Source: Myxococcota bacterium
GTDB lineage: Bacteria; Myxococcota_C; UBA6777
Direction: 5' to 3'
DNA length: 17,523 nt
Assembly: GCA_963169055.1 (NCBI GenBank)
Contig: CAUJFU010000378.1
Location: forward strand, 1 to 17,523
Below are positions 1 to 8,092 of this stretch, one piece after another. The notes under the pieces are model-generated. The model searched no databases and was not told where the DNA came from. It saw only the letters and a list, made by a program, of their open reading frames with translations. Numbering within the stretch: position 1 is the stretch's first letter; every line of letters begins with the position of its first letter. Both the position numbers and the translations under genes were made by a program.

Positions 1-2521
1 GAGCCAAACCAAGCTCTTTGCGAAGTTGTGTGGTAATGCCGAACTTTTGGGCATAATCGACGATCTTGTCGATCCCGACTTTCAGCATCAGTCGGATAGA
101 AGGGACGTTCATTGAGCGGATCAAGGCGTTGCGCAACATCACTTCGCCCTCGTATTTGCCCGAGTAATTGCTCGGCTTATAGCGAGCCGCAGCGGGGTCC
201 GTTCCAGAGTCGTGAACCAGCGGTGTATCGAGCAAGATCGTTCCGGGAGTGATGGGCATGACTTCTTCGCGGCCATTGACCTTTTGCGCTTCTCCTTCTT
301 CCATCGCCACAGCGTACACCAAGGGCTTAAAGGAAGAACCCGGCTGGCGGCAAGCGTGCATCGCACGGTTAAACTCGCTGCGAGCGTACGAATACCCGCC
401 CACCATCACATCCACATAGCCAGAGTGCGGTTGTACCGAGAGCAACGCGCCTTCGACTTTTGGATGTTGGCGCAGACGCAACAACACGCCTTCTTCGGGG
501 ATCTTGCGATCGATCGCTGCGCTGCCTGTTTTGAGGGCATCGCGATCTTTCACAACCTCCACAAGCACCCAATCTCCCCGCTTCACCAGATCTCCGATGC
601 GGGTGCGTTTGTAATTCTTGGGATTAGAGGAGGAGCCGGGCTTGCGTGCCCACGCCATCCCTGCCAACGGCAAGGATGCCTTGTGATCGCCGATCTGCAC
701 CGTCACGACTTGTTCTCCCTGATCGATGCCTGTGATCAAACCACCGTACAATCGGCCCACTTGGAGTGGTTCTTTTCCATAAAAATGCGCCGCTTGTTTG
801 TTGGCATCGGCCCAATGGGCGCGGGGGATATGGCCCAAAGGGCCGCGATACCCTTGGCGCATGTCCAGCGATTCGAGTGCACGACGCAGCGCACGACGCG
901 CAATCATCTGCTTTTCTGGATCGACGGTGGTAAAGATCCGCAGTCCGCCTTCCATCAGCTTGGTCTTGCCATACCGACGCAAGATATCTTTGCGCACTTC
1001 TTCCGTAAAATAGGGCGCTTGTACACGAAAACGATCAGGGATCGACCGTGTTTCGATCTTGAGGTTCAACGCCTCGTCGTGTTCGGCCTTGGTGATGAAC
1101 TCCATCTCAAGCATCCGCTTGAGAACATACTTCATCCTCTGACGCGCCCGTTCGGGATATCGATAGGGATCGAACTTGCTTGGAGCGTTCGGAAGACCCG
1201 CAAGAACCGCGATCTCCGCAAGGTTCAGATCCCATACGTTTTTGCCAAAGTAGTTTTGGGCGGCGGCTTGGACACCATAAGCATGGTGGCCAAAGTAGTT
1301 TTCGTTGAGATACAACCACAAGATCTCTTTTTTCGTGAACTTTCGTTCGAGGCGTGTCGCCAAGATAGCTTCGCGGATCTTTCGGCGAAGGCTCTTTTTT
1401 GCAAAACGGTACACCGACAAAACACCCGGCAAAGACTGGATCGAGCGCGTCTCGACTTGTGCGCCTCTTTCCGCGAATATCCGAACTTGCTCGTCTTTGT
1501 CAGTGCGTTCGCGAAAGAAACCGCCTTCGAGTTTTTGCAAGACTTCTTGGGAACCATGAACTTTGCTAACGACCGCTCCTGCGCGTTGCAAACGATCCAA
1601 GATATCCGCGACTTGTGCGGCAAATTGGGGCCTACACTCGCCCTCTTCGCAACGCTGCCCAAACCCGCAAGTCGCGTTGCTTTGGCAGGTCGGTTGAGTC
1701 GCCACAGGCGTGCAGATCCAGCGCGGACACAGGCCGCTATTGTTGGTTTCGCGGTCGCTGCATTGGACTTTGCATGCTTCGTGTGCATCACAGGTTGTTG
1801 AAAAGCCTTGATAGATCTGCATCGGACGGCCTTGGATGATCCGCGTGATCTTCTTCGCGCAGTTTTTGAAAGATCGTGCAACACACGTCCCATACGGCGA
1901 ACCCGACTTGGTTTGACAACGCTCTCGCCACCCACACTGCGCGTCGCTGCGACAAAGACCTTTTTGCATCCGCAGATCGATGCTTTCCAACAAGAAGCTT
2001 TTGGCAACTTGTTGCGAAAGAGTCGATCCACCCGCCTTGAGCCGTCCTGTCTTGAGATTTTTGACCACAGCTCGCAAAACGCCCAACGGATCGACGCCGC
2101 CATGATGGAAAAAGCGGTCATCTTCGGCTGCAACGAGCGCATAGATCAGCTTGGTGGGTAACTTTTCAATCGGCAGCAACACGCGCCGTTTGTTGGCGAC
2201 CTCACCCACCACCTGATCGTCTTCAGCATAGAAAAAGGTCGGTAGTTCGGGGTTGTATTGGCTCAAACTGGTGATCAACGGGATGCCCGTCGCATAGCGA
2301 GAAAACACCCACAGCCCGCTACATCCGCCCGTCACCAACCCCACCAACACCAAAAAAACACCAAAACGCAGCACTTGACGAAAGAAACTCTGTCGCCGTG
2401 TATTTTCCAACTGAGCAGGCGGGCGGGTTCCTCGCGTTTCTTGCCGATACCGCTGCGGAATATGGATCGGCCCCCCTTTTACTTGGGTCCATCCTCCGCC
2501 CTGTTGCTGTTGCTGACGCAT
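1..2521 (-). CDS. mrcA: Class A penicillin-binding protein 1A with Cys-rich insertion in the glycosyltransferase domain (3' end beyond window)
   Basis: Bifunctional peptidoglycan glycosyltransferase/transpeptidase of the inner membrane, acting in the periplasm on lipid II. The 840 visible residues read without interruption. After a Gln/Gly-rich cytosolic tail comes one membrane helix (about 50-73). The GT51 domain follows, with EDDRFFHHGG (catalytic Glu133), GGSTLSQQ (164-171), RKIREA (second Glu384) and a WLYLNENYFG motif. An OB-like linker precedes the transpeptidase, which shows SSFK (Ser729, Lys732) and SMN (803-805). The KTG box and C-terminus lie beyond the left edge. I chose the ATG at 2521 because GGAGGA at 2528-2533 sits 6 bases upstream; the in-frame ATG at 2536 has no ribosome site. 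The odd feature is about 195 residues (roughly 181-376), with 14 Cys between 190 and 296, where PBP1A proteins normally have about ten. The symbol follows E. coli PBP1A; a ponA-type name would fit equally. Confidence 0.95.
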   Translation of the reverse strand, partial: MRQQQQQGGGWTQVKGGPIHIPQRYRQETRGTRPPAQLENTRRQSFFRQVLRFGVFLVLVGLVTGGCSGLWVFSRYATGIPLITSLSQYNPELPTFFYAEDDQVVGEVANKRRVLLPIEKLPTKLIYALVAAEDDRFFHHGGVDPLGVLRAVVKNLKTGRLKAGGSTLSQQVAKSFLLESIDLRMQKGLCRSDAQCGWRERCQTKSGSPYGTCVARSFKNCAKKITRIIQGRPMQIYQGFSTTCDAHEACKVQCSDRETNNSGLCPRWICTPVATQPTCQSNATCGFGQRCEEGECRPQFAAQVADILDRLQRAGAVVSKVHGSQEVLQKLEGGFFRERTDKDEQVRIFAERGAQVETRSIQSLPGVLSVYRFAKKSLRRKIREAILATRLERKFTKKEILWLYLNENYFGHHAYGVQAAAQNYFGKNVWDLNLAEIAVLAGLPNAPSKFDPYRYPERARQRMKYVLKRMLEMEFITKAEHDEALNLKIETRSIPDRFRVQAPYFTEEVRKDILRRYGKTKLMEGGLRIFTTVDPEKQMIARRALRRALESLDMRQGYRGPLGHIPRAHWADANKQAAHFYGKEPLQVGRLYGGLITGIDQGEQVVTVQIGDHKASLPLAGMAWARKPGSSSNPKNYKRTRIGDLVKRGDWVLVEVVKDRDALKTGSAAIDRKIPEEGVLLRLRQHPKVEGALLSVQPHSGYVDVMVGGYSYARSEFNRAMHACRQPGSSFKPLVYAVAMEEGEAQKVNGREEVMPITPGTILLDTPLVHDSGTDPAAARYKPSNYSGKYEGEVMLRNALIRSMNVPSIRLMLKVGIDKIVDYAQKFGITTQLRKELGLA

Positions 2522-2895
2522 CTCCAATCCTCCCATACGCGCAGTTCTCTCGGATTCTGCGGCTATTTGGAGGACGTATGGATCTCCAACGATCTCTCAC
2601 GAACCTCCCATCCACGCAGATCCATCGGAACCTGCGACCTCAAAACACCTCTGTGCTTTGCGCACAAACCGTCTTTTTGTTGCAGACTTGGGCGAGATCT
2701 ACGAGCAGGAATTGTGAAAAGATCGTGAAAAATCCTTGTTTTCGCAACCACGAGCGCCGCACACGCACAATGCCTCCCCAAGCCTGCGCCAACCTACAAA
2801 AAATGCACAAGAAACGCAAGTTTTCTATCGTACCGAGCAGCGCGGTTGGGTGGCTTTTGTGAGGCGTCACCTCACACCCCACTTTCTTGTGGAAG
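2522..2895. other. Intergenic region upstream of the PBP gene and downstream of the anti-sigma gene
   Basis: No convincing gene. Short open frames here lack a ribosome site and protein-like composition. On the - strand this is the leader of the PBP gene, so its promoter should lie here, but I see no clear -35/-10 pair. It holds a direct repeat GTGAAAA at 2714-2720 and 2725-2731, 11 bases apart, and an imperfect nested inverted-repeat arrangement at 2806-2891 just past the anti-sigma stop. Confidence 0.5.
2806..2891. repeat. Nested inverted repeats, possible terminator of the anti-sigma gene
   Basis: CACAAGAAA at 2806-2814 pairs with TTTCTTGTG at 2883-2891. Nested inside is a hairpin GTGAGG/CCTCAC with a 5-base loop at 2859-2875. 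It lies 5-90 bases past the stop of the - strand anti-sigma gene, where a terminator would be expected. There is no T-run after the stem, so an intrinsic terminator is not well supported and chance is possible. Confidence 0.3.
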
Positions 2896-3678
2896 CTAAG
2901 GGCGGGTAGAGCGAGTCGAACGCGACAAGGGTCGGATTCGAAGCTGCGTTGGGGGGTGGATCAAGCGGTAGGAAGGGGCAGAAACGACTGTTCTCGATTG
3001 TGCAAGAGAAGGGTGGTACATCCGCAACAGGCGCAAGGCTTGGAGGCGTTGAGCTTTTTGGCGTTCTTGGGCGCGTTGTCGCAACCATGCTTTGTACTTG
3101 CGCGGACAACGCAACAAGCGCGTGTCGTTTGGCGTCGACTCGGCAGGAAACATCGACTCAGACGAAGTATCGTCGCGGTTTTGTTCGATCGCAGAAGGCC
3201 GCGAGCCTTCGGCCACGGGCGTGCTACCTTGTACCGATGGCTCGGTCGCGGTTTGGGTAGGCATCGCTTTTTGAACATCGCGCCCCACAAGGCTCGGATT
3301 CTCCGAGATTTGCGGAGTCTCAGATTGACGGCTCCAAAAGAAGATCACAGCGGTCATCGCACACGCCATCCCTGCCGCCATCCCTGCTTGCCAAAACCCC
3401 ATCCAACGCGTCGTTCGCACCTCTCCTCGCAAGCGCTCCTGAATCCGCCCAACCAACGCAGGTGACGCCAGTTTGCGCGGAGCCTCTTGTAGTTGTTGGC
3501 GCATCTTTCGATAAAAACGCAGTTCTGCGCGCAACGTCGGCTCGGCATCCAAGGCTTCTTCCATCTCCACCCGCTCTCGCGCCCCAAGCTCGCCATCCAA
3601 ATAAGCGTGGAGAATTTGTTCTTTTTCTTGCTTCGTCATCGACCCAAACTCCGTCGCATTCTTCGAGATTGCACTCAC
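2896..3678 (-). CDS. Transmembrane anti-sigma factor partnering the adjacent ECF sigma factor
   Basis: Predicted inner-membrane protein of 260 residues that should bind and hold the neighbouring sigma factor. The cytosolic N-terminus has the anti-sigma signature ILHAYLDGELGARER (22-36), followed by a helical Glu/Arg-rich stretch. No HxxxCxxC zinc motif is present, so this is not a zinc-type anti-sigma domain. One membrane helix spans about 94-115 (GFWQAGMAAGMACAM). The C-terminal 145 residues are predicted periplasmic: low-complexity and Ser/Pro-rich, then Arg/Leu-rich, with no domain I recognise. The GTG start at 3678 overlaps the sigma stop by 4 bases (GTGA), implying translational coupling. 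An ATG at 3639 (residue 14) with GGAG 9 bases upstream is a serious alternative start and would keep the whole signature. Confidence 0.85.
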   Translation of the reverse strand: MSAISKNATEFGSMTKQEKEQILHAYLDGELGARERVEMEEALDAEPTLRAELRFYRKMRQQLQEAPRKLASPALVGRIQERLRGEVRTTRWMGFWQAGMAAGMACAMTAVIFFWSRQSETPQISENPSLVGRDVQKAMPTQTATEPSVQGSTPVAEGSRPSAIEQNRDDTSSESMFPAESTPNDTRLLRCPRKYKAWLRQRAQERQKAQRLQALRLLRMYHPSLAQSRTVVSAPSYRLIHPPTQLRIRPLSRSTRSTRP

Positions 3679-4325
3679 GCGCCGCCCACTTTCTGCTTCT
3701 CCGCACGCACCCGCCGAAACGATTCCATATCCGCAACTTTGGCGTCTCCCTCGCTTTCAGCCGACCACGAATCATCGATAATGCCGTGTTCTACAGCGTA
3801 TCTATGCAGCGACTTACGAAGCATTCGGCGCCCTCGATACAAACGGCTCATCACCGTTCCAATCGGGCAATCCACGATCTCAGCGATCTCTTTGTAAGCA
3901 AACTCTTCGATATCCGCCAACATCACCACCATCCGAAAGTCCAACGGGATCTCTTCGAGCGCCGCCATCACTTGATCGCTGATCGTGTGTGCAAACAGCT
4001 TTTGCTCGAAGTCTCGACTGCTCGGATCGGGCTTGGCGATCTGGTCCCAATCCCAATCTTCGACGACCTCGCGATCCCGCTGTTGCTTGCGGTAGTGGTT
4101 GATAAACGTATTTGTCATGATCTTAAAAAGCCAAGCCTTGATATGTGTCCCCTGCTCAAAACGATGGAAAAAGCGAAAGGCTTTTAACATCGTTTCTTGC
4201 ACGAGATCTTCTGCGTCGCTTTCGCTACGACACAACCGCACCGCCGCGTTGTACAACGCATCAAGGTAAGGCATCGATAACGCTTCAAATTCGTTCTGCT
4301 TTGAACGTTTCAAAAAACCAAACAT
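3675..4325 (-). CDS. ECF-family RNA polymerase sigma factor
   Basis: Alternative sigma factor of 216 residues that directs RNA polymerase to stress promoters. Region 2 occupies about residues 18-85, with SDAEDLVQETMLKAFRFF matching the core-binding helix and IKAWLFKIMTNTFINHYRK the -10 recognition helix. Region 4 spans about 118-175, with EIPLDFRMVVMLADIEEFAY and the -35 helix-turn-helix EIVDCPIGTVMSRLYRGRR. The region 4 wording is close to the SigR/SigH group of ECF factors, an impression from memory only. I chose the ATG at 4325 because it has AAGGGA about 8 bases upstream and starts just before region 2; the frame stays open to 4484 but the extra N-terminus is not sigma-like. The overlapping membrane anti-sigma gene suggests release by an envelope signal. 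Confidence 0.93.
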   Translation of the reverse strand: MFGFLKRSKQNEFEALSMPYLDALYNAAVRLCRSESDAEDLVQETMLKAFRFFHRFEQGTHIKAWLFKIMTNTFINHYRKQQRDREVVEDWDWDQIAKPDPSSRDFEQKLFAHTISDQVMAALEEIPLDFRMVVMLADIEEFAYKEIAEIVDCPIGTVMSRLYRGRRMLRKSLHRYAVEHGIIDDSWSAESEGDAKVADMESFRRVRAEKQKVGGA

Positions 4326-4388
4326 GCTCGGTTCCCTTGCGCTTGGGGATGAACACCTCGCCATCTCGCGGCATTCTCGACTTCCTTC

Positions 4389-4415
4389 AACCCTACCCAC
4401 CCCTCTTTTTATTCC
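4389..4415 (-). promoter_or_regulatory. Possible ECF-type promoter of the sigma factor gene
   Basis: On the - strand GGAAT (4411-4415) is followed after 18 bases by GGTT (4389-4392). This resembles the GGAAT-N18/19-GTT promoters used by SigR-like ECF factors. It lies about 65 bases upstream of the sigma start, a reasonable 5' leader, and would fit autoregulation. This is a single match found by eye and is weak evidence. Confidence 0.3.
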
Positions 4416-4445
4416 AACACTCTCAACTCTGCTCACACCCGCCCC

Positions 4446-4518
4446 CAAACACAAGATTTCCACAACCCGCAAAAACAGGCACACTCAAACACGAGATCCC
4501 CAACACACAAACACAAGA
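4446..4518. repeat. Three imperfect copies of an 11-mer upstream of the sigma gene
   Basis: CAAACACRAGA occurs at 4446-4456, 4486-4496 and 4508-4518 (read on +), with start-to-start spacings of 40 and 22 bases. The stretch is A/C-rich on the + strand, so chance repetition is possible. The position, between the HEAT gene stop and the sigma start, would suit operator sites. Confidence 0.4.
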
Positions 4519-4536
4519 CCCCCACGAGCAAGCCCC

Positions 4537-5493
4537 TCAAAAGGAGCGTTCTTCCGCAGAACGCCAACGCTGCATCTCCCCTTGCATCCGCTGCCACGAC
4601 GTCTCAGCCTCCAAACGCAACGGCATCATCGCGGTCTTTGCAGCTTCTCGCAACATCTCTACCGCGATCGGCTCCTCCAAAGTACTCAAAAACGCCAACC
4701 CTGCCTTTGCAGGCCCAAGCGGCCCTTCTTTCAACAACAGACGATACGCCAGCAGACCATTCGGCTCACCCAAGATCGCCAGCGCCGCCACCATCGGCCC
4801 ACGAGCATCCCCTCGCAAACGCCCTTGCTCCCGCATCAACCAACGCAGCGCCTTTCGACGCACATCCCGACGCGACAACGACAAAGACACCAACACCCGC
4901 AACGCCAACCCCCGCAACGCCGTGTCACGATGCCGAAGCACATCCCACAACACCGACACCGCTCGATCCGCACGCATACGCTCGATTGCCAACAACAACG
5001 CCTCCTGCACGACCTCTTGTTCCCTTTGGCGCAGTCTTCTTCGCAACATCGGCAACGCCAACGCATACCCCCGCTGCACCAAGCCCACCAACGCATACGC
5101 ATACACCACAGGATGCCGATCCTCCAACAACGAACGCAACAACAAAAAGCTATCCCTCCCACGCACCCGCGCCGCTCGACGCGCCACCGCAAGCCGAATC
5201 AAATACGCCTCGTCTCGACTCGCCCGAAACATCGCCTCCATCATCTGCTTCTCATCACACAACAACAATCCCGCAAACGCACGCCAACGCACAGACGCCA
5301 ACGCATCTCCAAGCCCCCTCCACAACGCCTGCTGCTCATGTACATTCCGACGACACCGCAACCGCAACAACGCCTCTTCTCGTATCGTTGCCTCCGCATG
5401 ACGCAAACGCCGCTCCATCGGTTCTGGCAACGGCAACGTCCGCTCCATCCACGTCTGCGTCCCCAAAAAGATCAACAACGATATCTGAAACAT
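4537..5493 (-). CDS. HEAT-repeat protein of unknown function
   Basis: A 318-residue all-helical repeat protein. After a short hydrophobic N-terminus (FQISLLIFLGTQTW) that may be a weak signal or anchor, the rest is a run of paired helices of 30-35 residues, such as HEQQALWRGLGDALASVRW, LLRSLLEDRHPVVYAYALVG and LRHRDTALRGLALRVLV. These have the pattern of PBS-lyase/HEAT repeats, which usually bind other proteins; no catalytic motif is visible. The ATG at 5493 is preceded by GGAGGA 7 bases upstream; in-frame ATGs at 5508, 5562 and 5652 lack one. The coding strand is G-rich and the protein is rich in Arg, Leu, Ala and Val, partly reflecting strand composition. It lies upstream of the sigma gene on the same strand with a 211-base gap. 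A functional link is not shown. Confidence 0.8.
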   Translation of the reverse strand: MFQISLLIFLGTQTWMERTLPLPEPMERRLRHAEATIREEALLRLRCRRNVHEQQALWRGLGDALASVRWRAFAGLLLCDEKQMMEAMFRASRDEAYLIRLAVARRAARVRGRDSFLLLRSLLEDRHPVVYAYALVGLVQRGYALALPMLRRRLRQREQEVVQEALLLAIERMRADRAVSVLWDVLRHRDTALRGLALRVLVSLSLSRRDVRRKALRWLMREQGRLRGDARGPMVAALAILGEPNGLLAYRLLLKEGPLGPAKAGLAFLSTLEEPIAVEMLREAAKTAMMPLRLEAETSWQRMQGEMQRWRSAEERSF

Positions 5494-5753
5494 CACTCGC
5501 TCCTCCATCCGCACATATTTCGCTTCAAGCAACGCGAACACGGCTTTTTTTGGCCACGGCATCACTCCTACCCCAAACCGAACGGCTCCGCCCGACCCGA
5601 ACCACGTTTTCCTTCGATCCGCTTTTGTGCTACATCTGCTTCGTTCGCGCAACGGCCCTCACCATCAAACCCACTACGTCCGATGCAAGGGCAAGTTGCG
5701 CAGGTCTTTCGTCCTCACCAATCCCTCACGATCCAACCCTTGGAGAAGATCGC

Positions 5754-6590
5754 ATGGAACAACATTCTGTTTGCAATCCCACCAAACACCGCATTATCGG
5801 ACTTTTTGGCTTTCTCCTTTTCGCTATCCCGCTCTTTCTTCCCCCTGTGCTTGCCTCAACCCCGCCAGACCCAAAAATCGAGCAGACTTTCAAAAAGCTC
5901 CTCGCTTCTTTCCAACACAACGATCACGCTGCGTTCCAAAAGATCACCCAAGGCATGCCCATCAACTTCTCGATCCGCGACTTCACTCGCCTCCATCAAC
6001 TTCTGCGCAGCTTCGGCCCCCTCCAACGCTACGAGCGCTCCCCCAAAGCCACAAACGACAACGGAAAAAAAGGCGTCCTCTACCGCCTCTTTTACGCCAA
6101 CGCACGCTTTCACCTACTTCTCGCCTTCCAAAACGGCCAACTCACCCGCTTTCAATTCGGTGGCCCCGCTCTCGAACAACGCATCCGCGCCCTCGAAGAA
6201 GAAGCCAAACGCAAACTCGCCTTGATCGACTTTGATATCCTCAACAATGCGGGCTTTCCTCATCTCCAAAGTGGTCCCCTTCCCCTCGGTACGCTCGCTT
6301 ACCGCGTACGCATCAGCGGATTAAAGCCCAAAGATGGCCTGTTGCGCGCCCGTGTCGATATCCATCTCCGTCACGAGGGCGGCCCACCCAAGATCCTACA
6401 AACAGGCCGCACCCAAACCATCCGACTCCCTCCCACCCTCATCCATCCCGTATGGACTGTTCAAGGCAAGATCACCCTCCACAAGCCCGGACAATACGCC
6501 CTGATCTTGATCGCCACAGACGAAAACAGCGCAAACACCGCACGCCTCGAACATCTTCTGAGCATACAACCCCACCCACCCAAACCTTAA
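5754..6590 (+). CDS. Secreted protein of unknown function with a DUF3887-like N-terminal domain
   Basis: A 278-residue protein with a clear Sec signal peptide: basic start, hydrophobic core IIGLFGFLLFAIPLFLPP and a likely cleavage after VLA (about residue 34). No lipobox is present, so it should be periplasmic or secreted. Residues about 40-140 (IEQTFKKLLASFQHND onward) have the alternating helix/strand look of DUF3887 or NTF2-like folds, a tentative comparison. A charged helix (about 142-158) leads to a beta-rich C-terminal half, with LAYRVRISGLKPKDG and a closing GQYALILIATDE, probably an Ig-like sandwich. The ATG at 5754 has GGAG 8 bases upstream. It is divergent from the HEAT gene across about 260 bases and converges with gltX, 14 bases apart, so the two transcripts probably overlap. 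Confidence 0.8.
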   Translation: MEQHSVCNPTKHRIIGLFGFLLFAIPLFLPPVLASTPPDPKIEQTFKKLLASFQHNDHAAFQKITQGMPINFSIRDFTRLHQLLRSFGPLQRYERSPKATNDNGKKGVLYRLFYANARFHLLLAFQNGQLTRFQFGGPALEQRIRALEEEAKRKLALIDFDILNNAGFPHLQSGPLPLGTLAYRVRISGLKPKDGLLRARVDIHLRHEGGPPKILQTGRTQTIRLPPTLIHPVWTVQGKITLHKPGQYALILIATDENSANTARLEHLLSIQPHPPKP

Positions 6591-6604
6591 AAAAACCAAT
6601 CCCC

Positions 6605-8092
6605 TCAAACGATGGGCGGTAGCGTTTCCAATGCACGCGCAACACGGCGAAGACAGGTATCCTTACCCAACAACGCCATCATATCGAGAAGATCAGGACC
6701 ACCCGCCGCACCACTCACCGCAAGCCGTGTGATCGCCAAAAACGCACCCTTCTTTAGCCCCATCCCCTCGGCAGCTTGCACGATCCCCTGATCGATCGCA
6801 TCCCGATCCCACACCGAAATCCCCGACAGTTGGCTTTGTAGGGCCACCATCTTCGCAAAAGCATCGCCCTTCCACTGCTTTTTCACCACGCTCTCGTCAT
6901 ACACCATCGGATCGCGAAACAGATAATCCGCTTGTGTCGGGATCTCTTCCAAAAAGGTCACTCGCTCACGCATCAACCCCACGATCACCGCCAACGCATC
7001 CTCCGATGGCATCGGCATCCCCGACGCCATCACCGCTGGTTTCAAACGCTGCGCAAGATCCGCCACATCCAACATCTTCAAGTGCTGCTTGTTCATCCAT
7101 TGAAGTTTTTCGATATCAAAGCTCGCTCCCGCTTTTTGCGCTCGCTCCAACGAAAAAGCCTCCACCAGTTCCGCCAACGTAAACAGCTCCTGCCCTGTCC
7201 CGGGATTCCAACCCAGCAACGACAAAAAGTTGATCAGCGCCTCAGGCAAATAGCCCTTGTCTCGGTAATCTTCGACCATCACATCGACTTGAAACGCCCC
7301 GATCGTCTTGCGTTTGCTCATCTTGGTCCCGTCTGAGTTCAACAGCAGCGGAAGATGCGCCATCTTCGGTGGTTCCCAACCAAAGCTCTCGTACAACAAC
7401 AAGTGCTTCGGTGCGCTTGGCAACCATTCTTCTCCTCGGATCACATGCGTGATCTTCATCGCATGATCATCCACGACGTTCGCAAGGTGATATGTCGGAA
7501 AGCCATCCGCTTTTAACAACACCTGATCGTCCACACTATCCGACGCAAACGCCACTTCTCCATGCACAAGATCATGCAAGATGTACTGTTTATTCGGATC
7601 ATCGGGCGCCTTCAATCGCACAACGTACGGCACGCCTTCTGCGATCCAAGCCTGTACTTGGGCGGCATCGCACGAAAGGCTGTTCTTCATCGCGGCTCGA
7701 TCATAAAATGTGTGCGGCAATTGTTGCTCTTCTTGGATTTGTCGCATCGCCTCGACTTCTTCGGGCGTATCGAACGCATAATACGCTTTCCCTGCCTTCA
7801 CCAACTGCTCTGCTGCATCGCGGTACAGATCCAGCCGTTCGCTTTGGGTGTACGGGCCCACCTCGCCTTCTTTGCCCGGACCTTCGTCATAATCGATCCC
7901 TGCCCAACGCATACCCGCAATCAACCGCTCCATCGCATCTTCCACAAAGCGCTTGCGATCCGTATCCTCCACCCGCAACACAAACGTCCCCCCATGCTTG
8001 CGCGCAAACAGATAATTGTACAACGCGGTCCGCAAACCGCCCACATGCAGATATCCCGTCGGACTCGGCGCAAAACGCACGCGAACACTCAT
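6605..8092 (-). CDS. gltX: Glutamyl-tRNA synthetase
   Basis: Cytosolic class I aminoacyl-tRNA synthetase of 495 residues that charges tRNA-Glu, feeding protein synthesis and, in bacteria that use it, tetrapyrrole synthesis. The HIGH-type motif is PSPTGYLHVGG (9-19), the KMSKR loop is at 257-261, and VLRVEDTDRKR and IRGEEWLPSAPKH are typical active-site segments. The C-terminal third is the helical anticodon-binding domain. The zinc-binding Cys of some bacterial enzymes are absent (AYYAFDTPEEV in their place), as in zinc-free GluRS. Length is normal. I chose the ATG at 8092, which begins right before the Rossmann fold and has a purine-rich GGGAGAAGAAGAG upstream; an ATG at 8122 would add ten basic residues. 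Whether it also charges tRNA-Gln cannot be judged here. Confidence 0.96.
   Translation of the reverse strand: MSVRVRFAPSPTGYLHVGGLRTALYNYLFARKHGGTFVLRVEDTDRKRFVEDAMERLIAGMRWAGIDYDEGPGKEGEVGPYTQSERLDLYRDAAEQLVKAGKAYYAFDTPEEVEAMRQIQEEQQLPHTFYDRAAMKNSLSCDAAQVQAWIAEGVPYVVRLKAPDDPNKQYILHDLVHGEVAFASDSVDDQVLLKADGFPTYHLANVVDDHAMKITHVIRGEEWLPSAPKHLLLYESFGWEPPKMAHLPLLLNSDGTKMSKRKTIGAFQVDVMVEDYRDKGYLPEALINFLSLLGWNPGTGQELFTLAELVEAFSLERAQKAGASFDIEKLQWMNKQHLKMLDVADLAQRLKPAVMASGMPMPSEDALAVIVGLMRERVTFLEEIPTQADYLFRDPMVYDESVVKKQWKGDAFAKMVALQSQLSGISVWDRDAIDQGIVQAAEGMGLKKGAFLAITRLAVSGAAGGPDLLDMMALLGKDTCLRRVARALETLPPIV

Noticed and set aside
212-1801. Long + strand open frame of 529 codons opposite the PBP gene
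   Set aside because: The - strand encodes PBP1A with all motifs across the same bases; the + frame has no recognisable domain and arises from strand composition.
1225-2142. - strand open frame of 305 codons
   Set aside because: Another frame of the PBP gene; Arg/Ser/Lys-rich, without family features.
4324-6225. + strand open frame of 633 codons, and overlapping ones from 4145 and 4638
   Set aside because: Extremely low-complexity (His/Gln/Arg/Pro or Thr/Pro/Ala) shadows of the HEAT gene, due to the C-rich + strand. Only the end of the frame from 4638 is real, starting at 5754.
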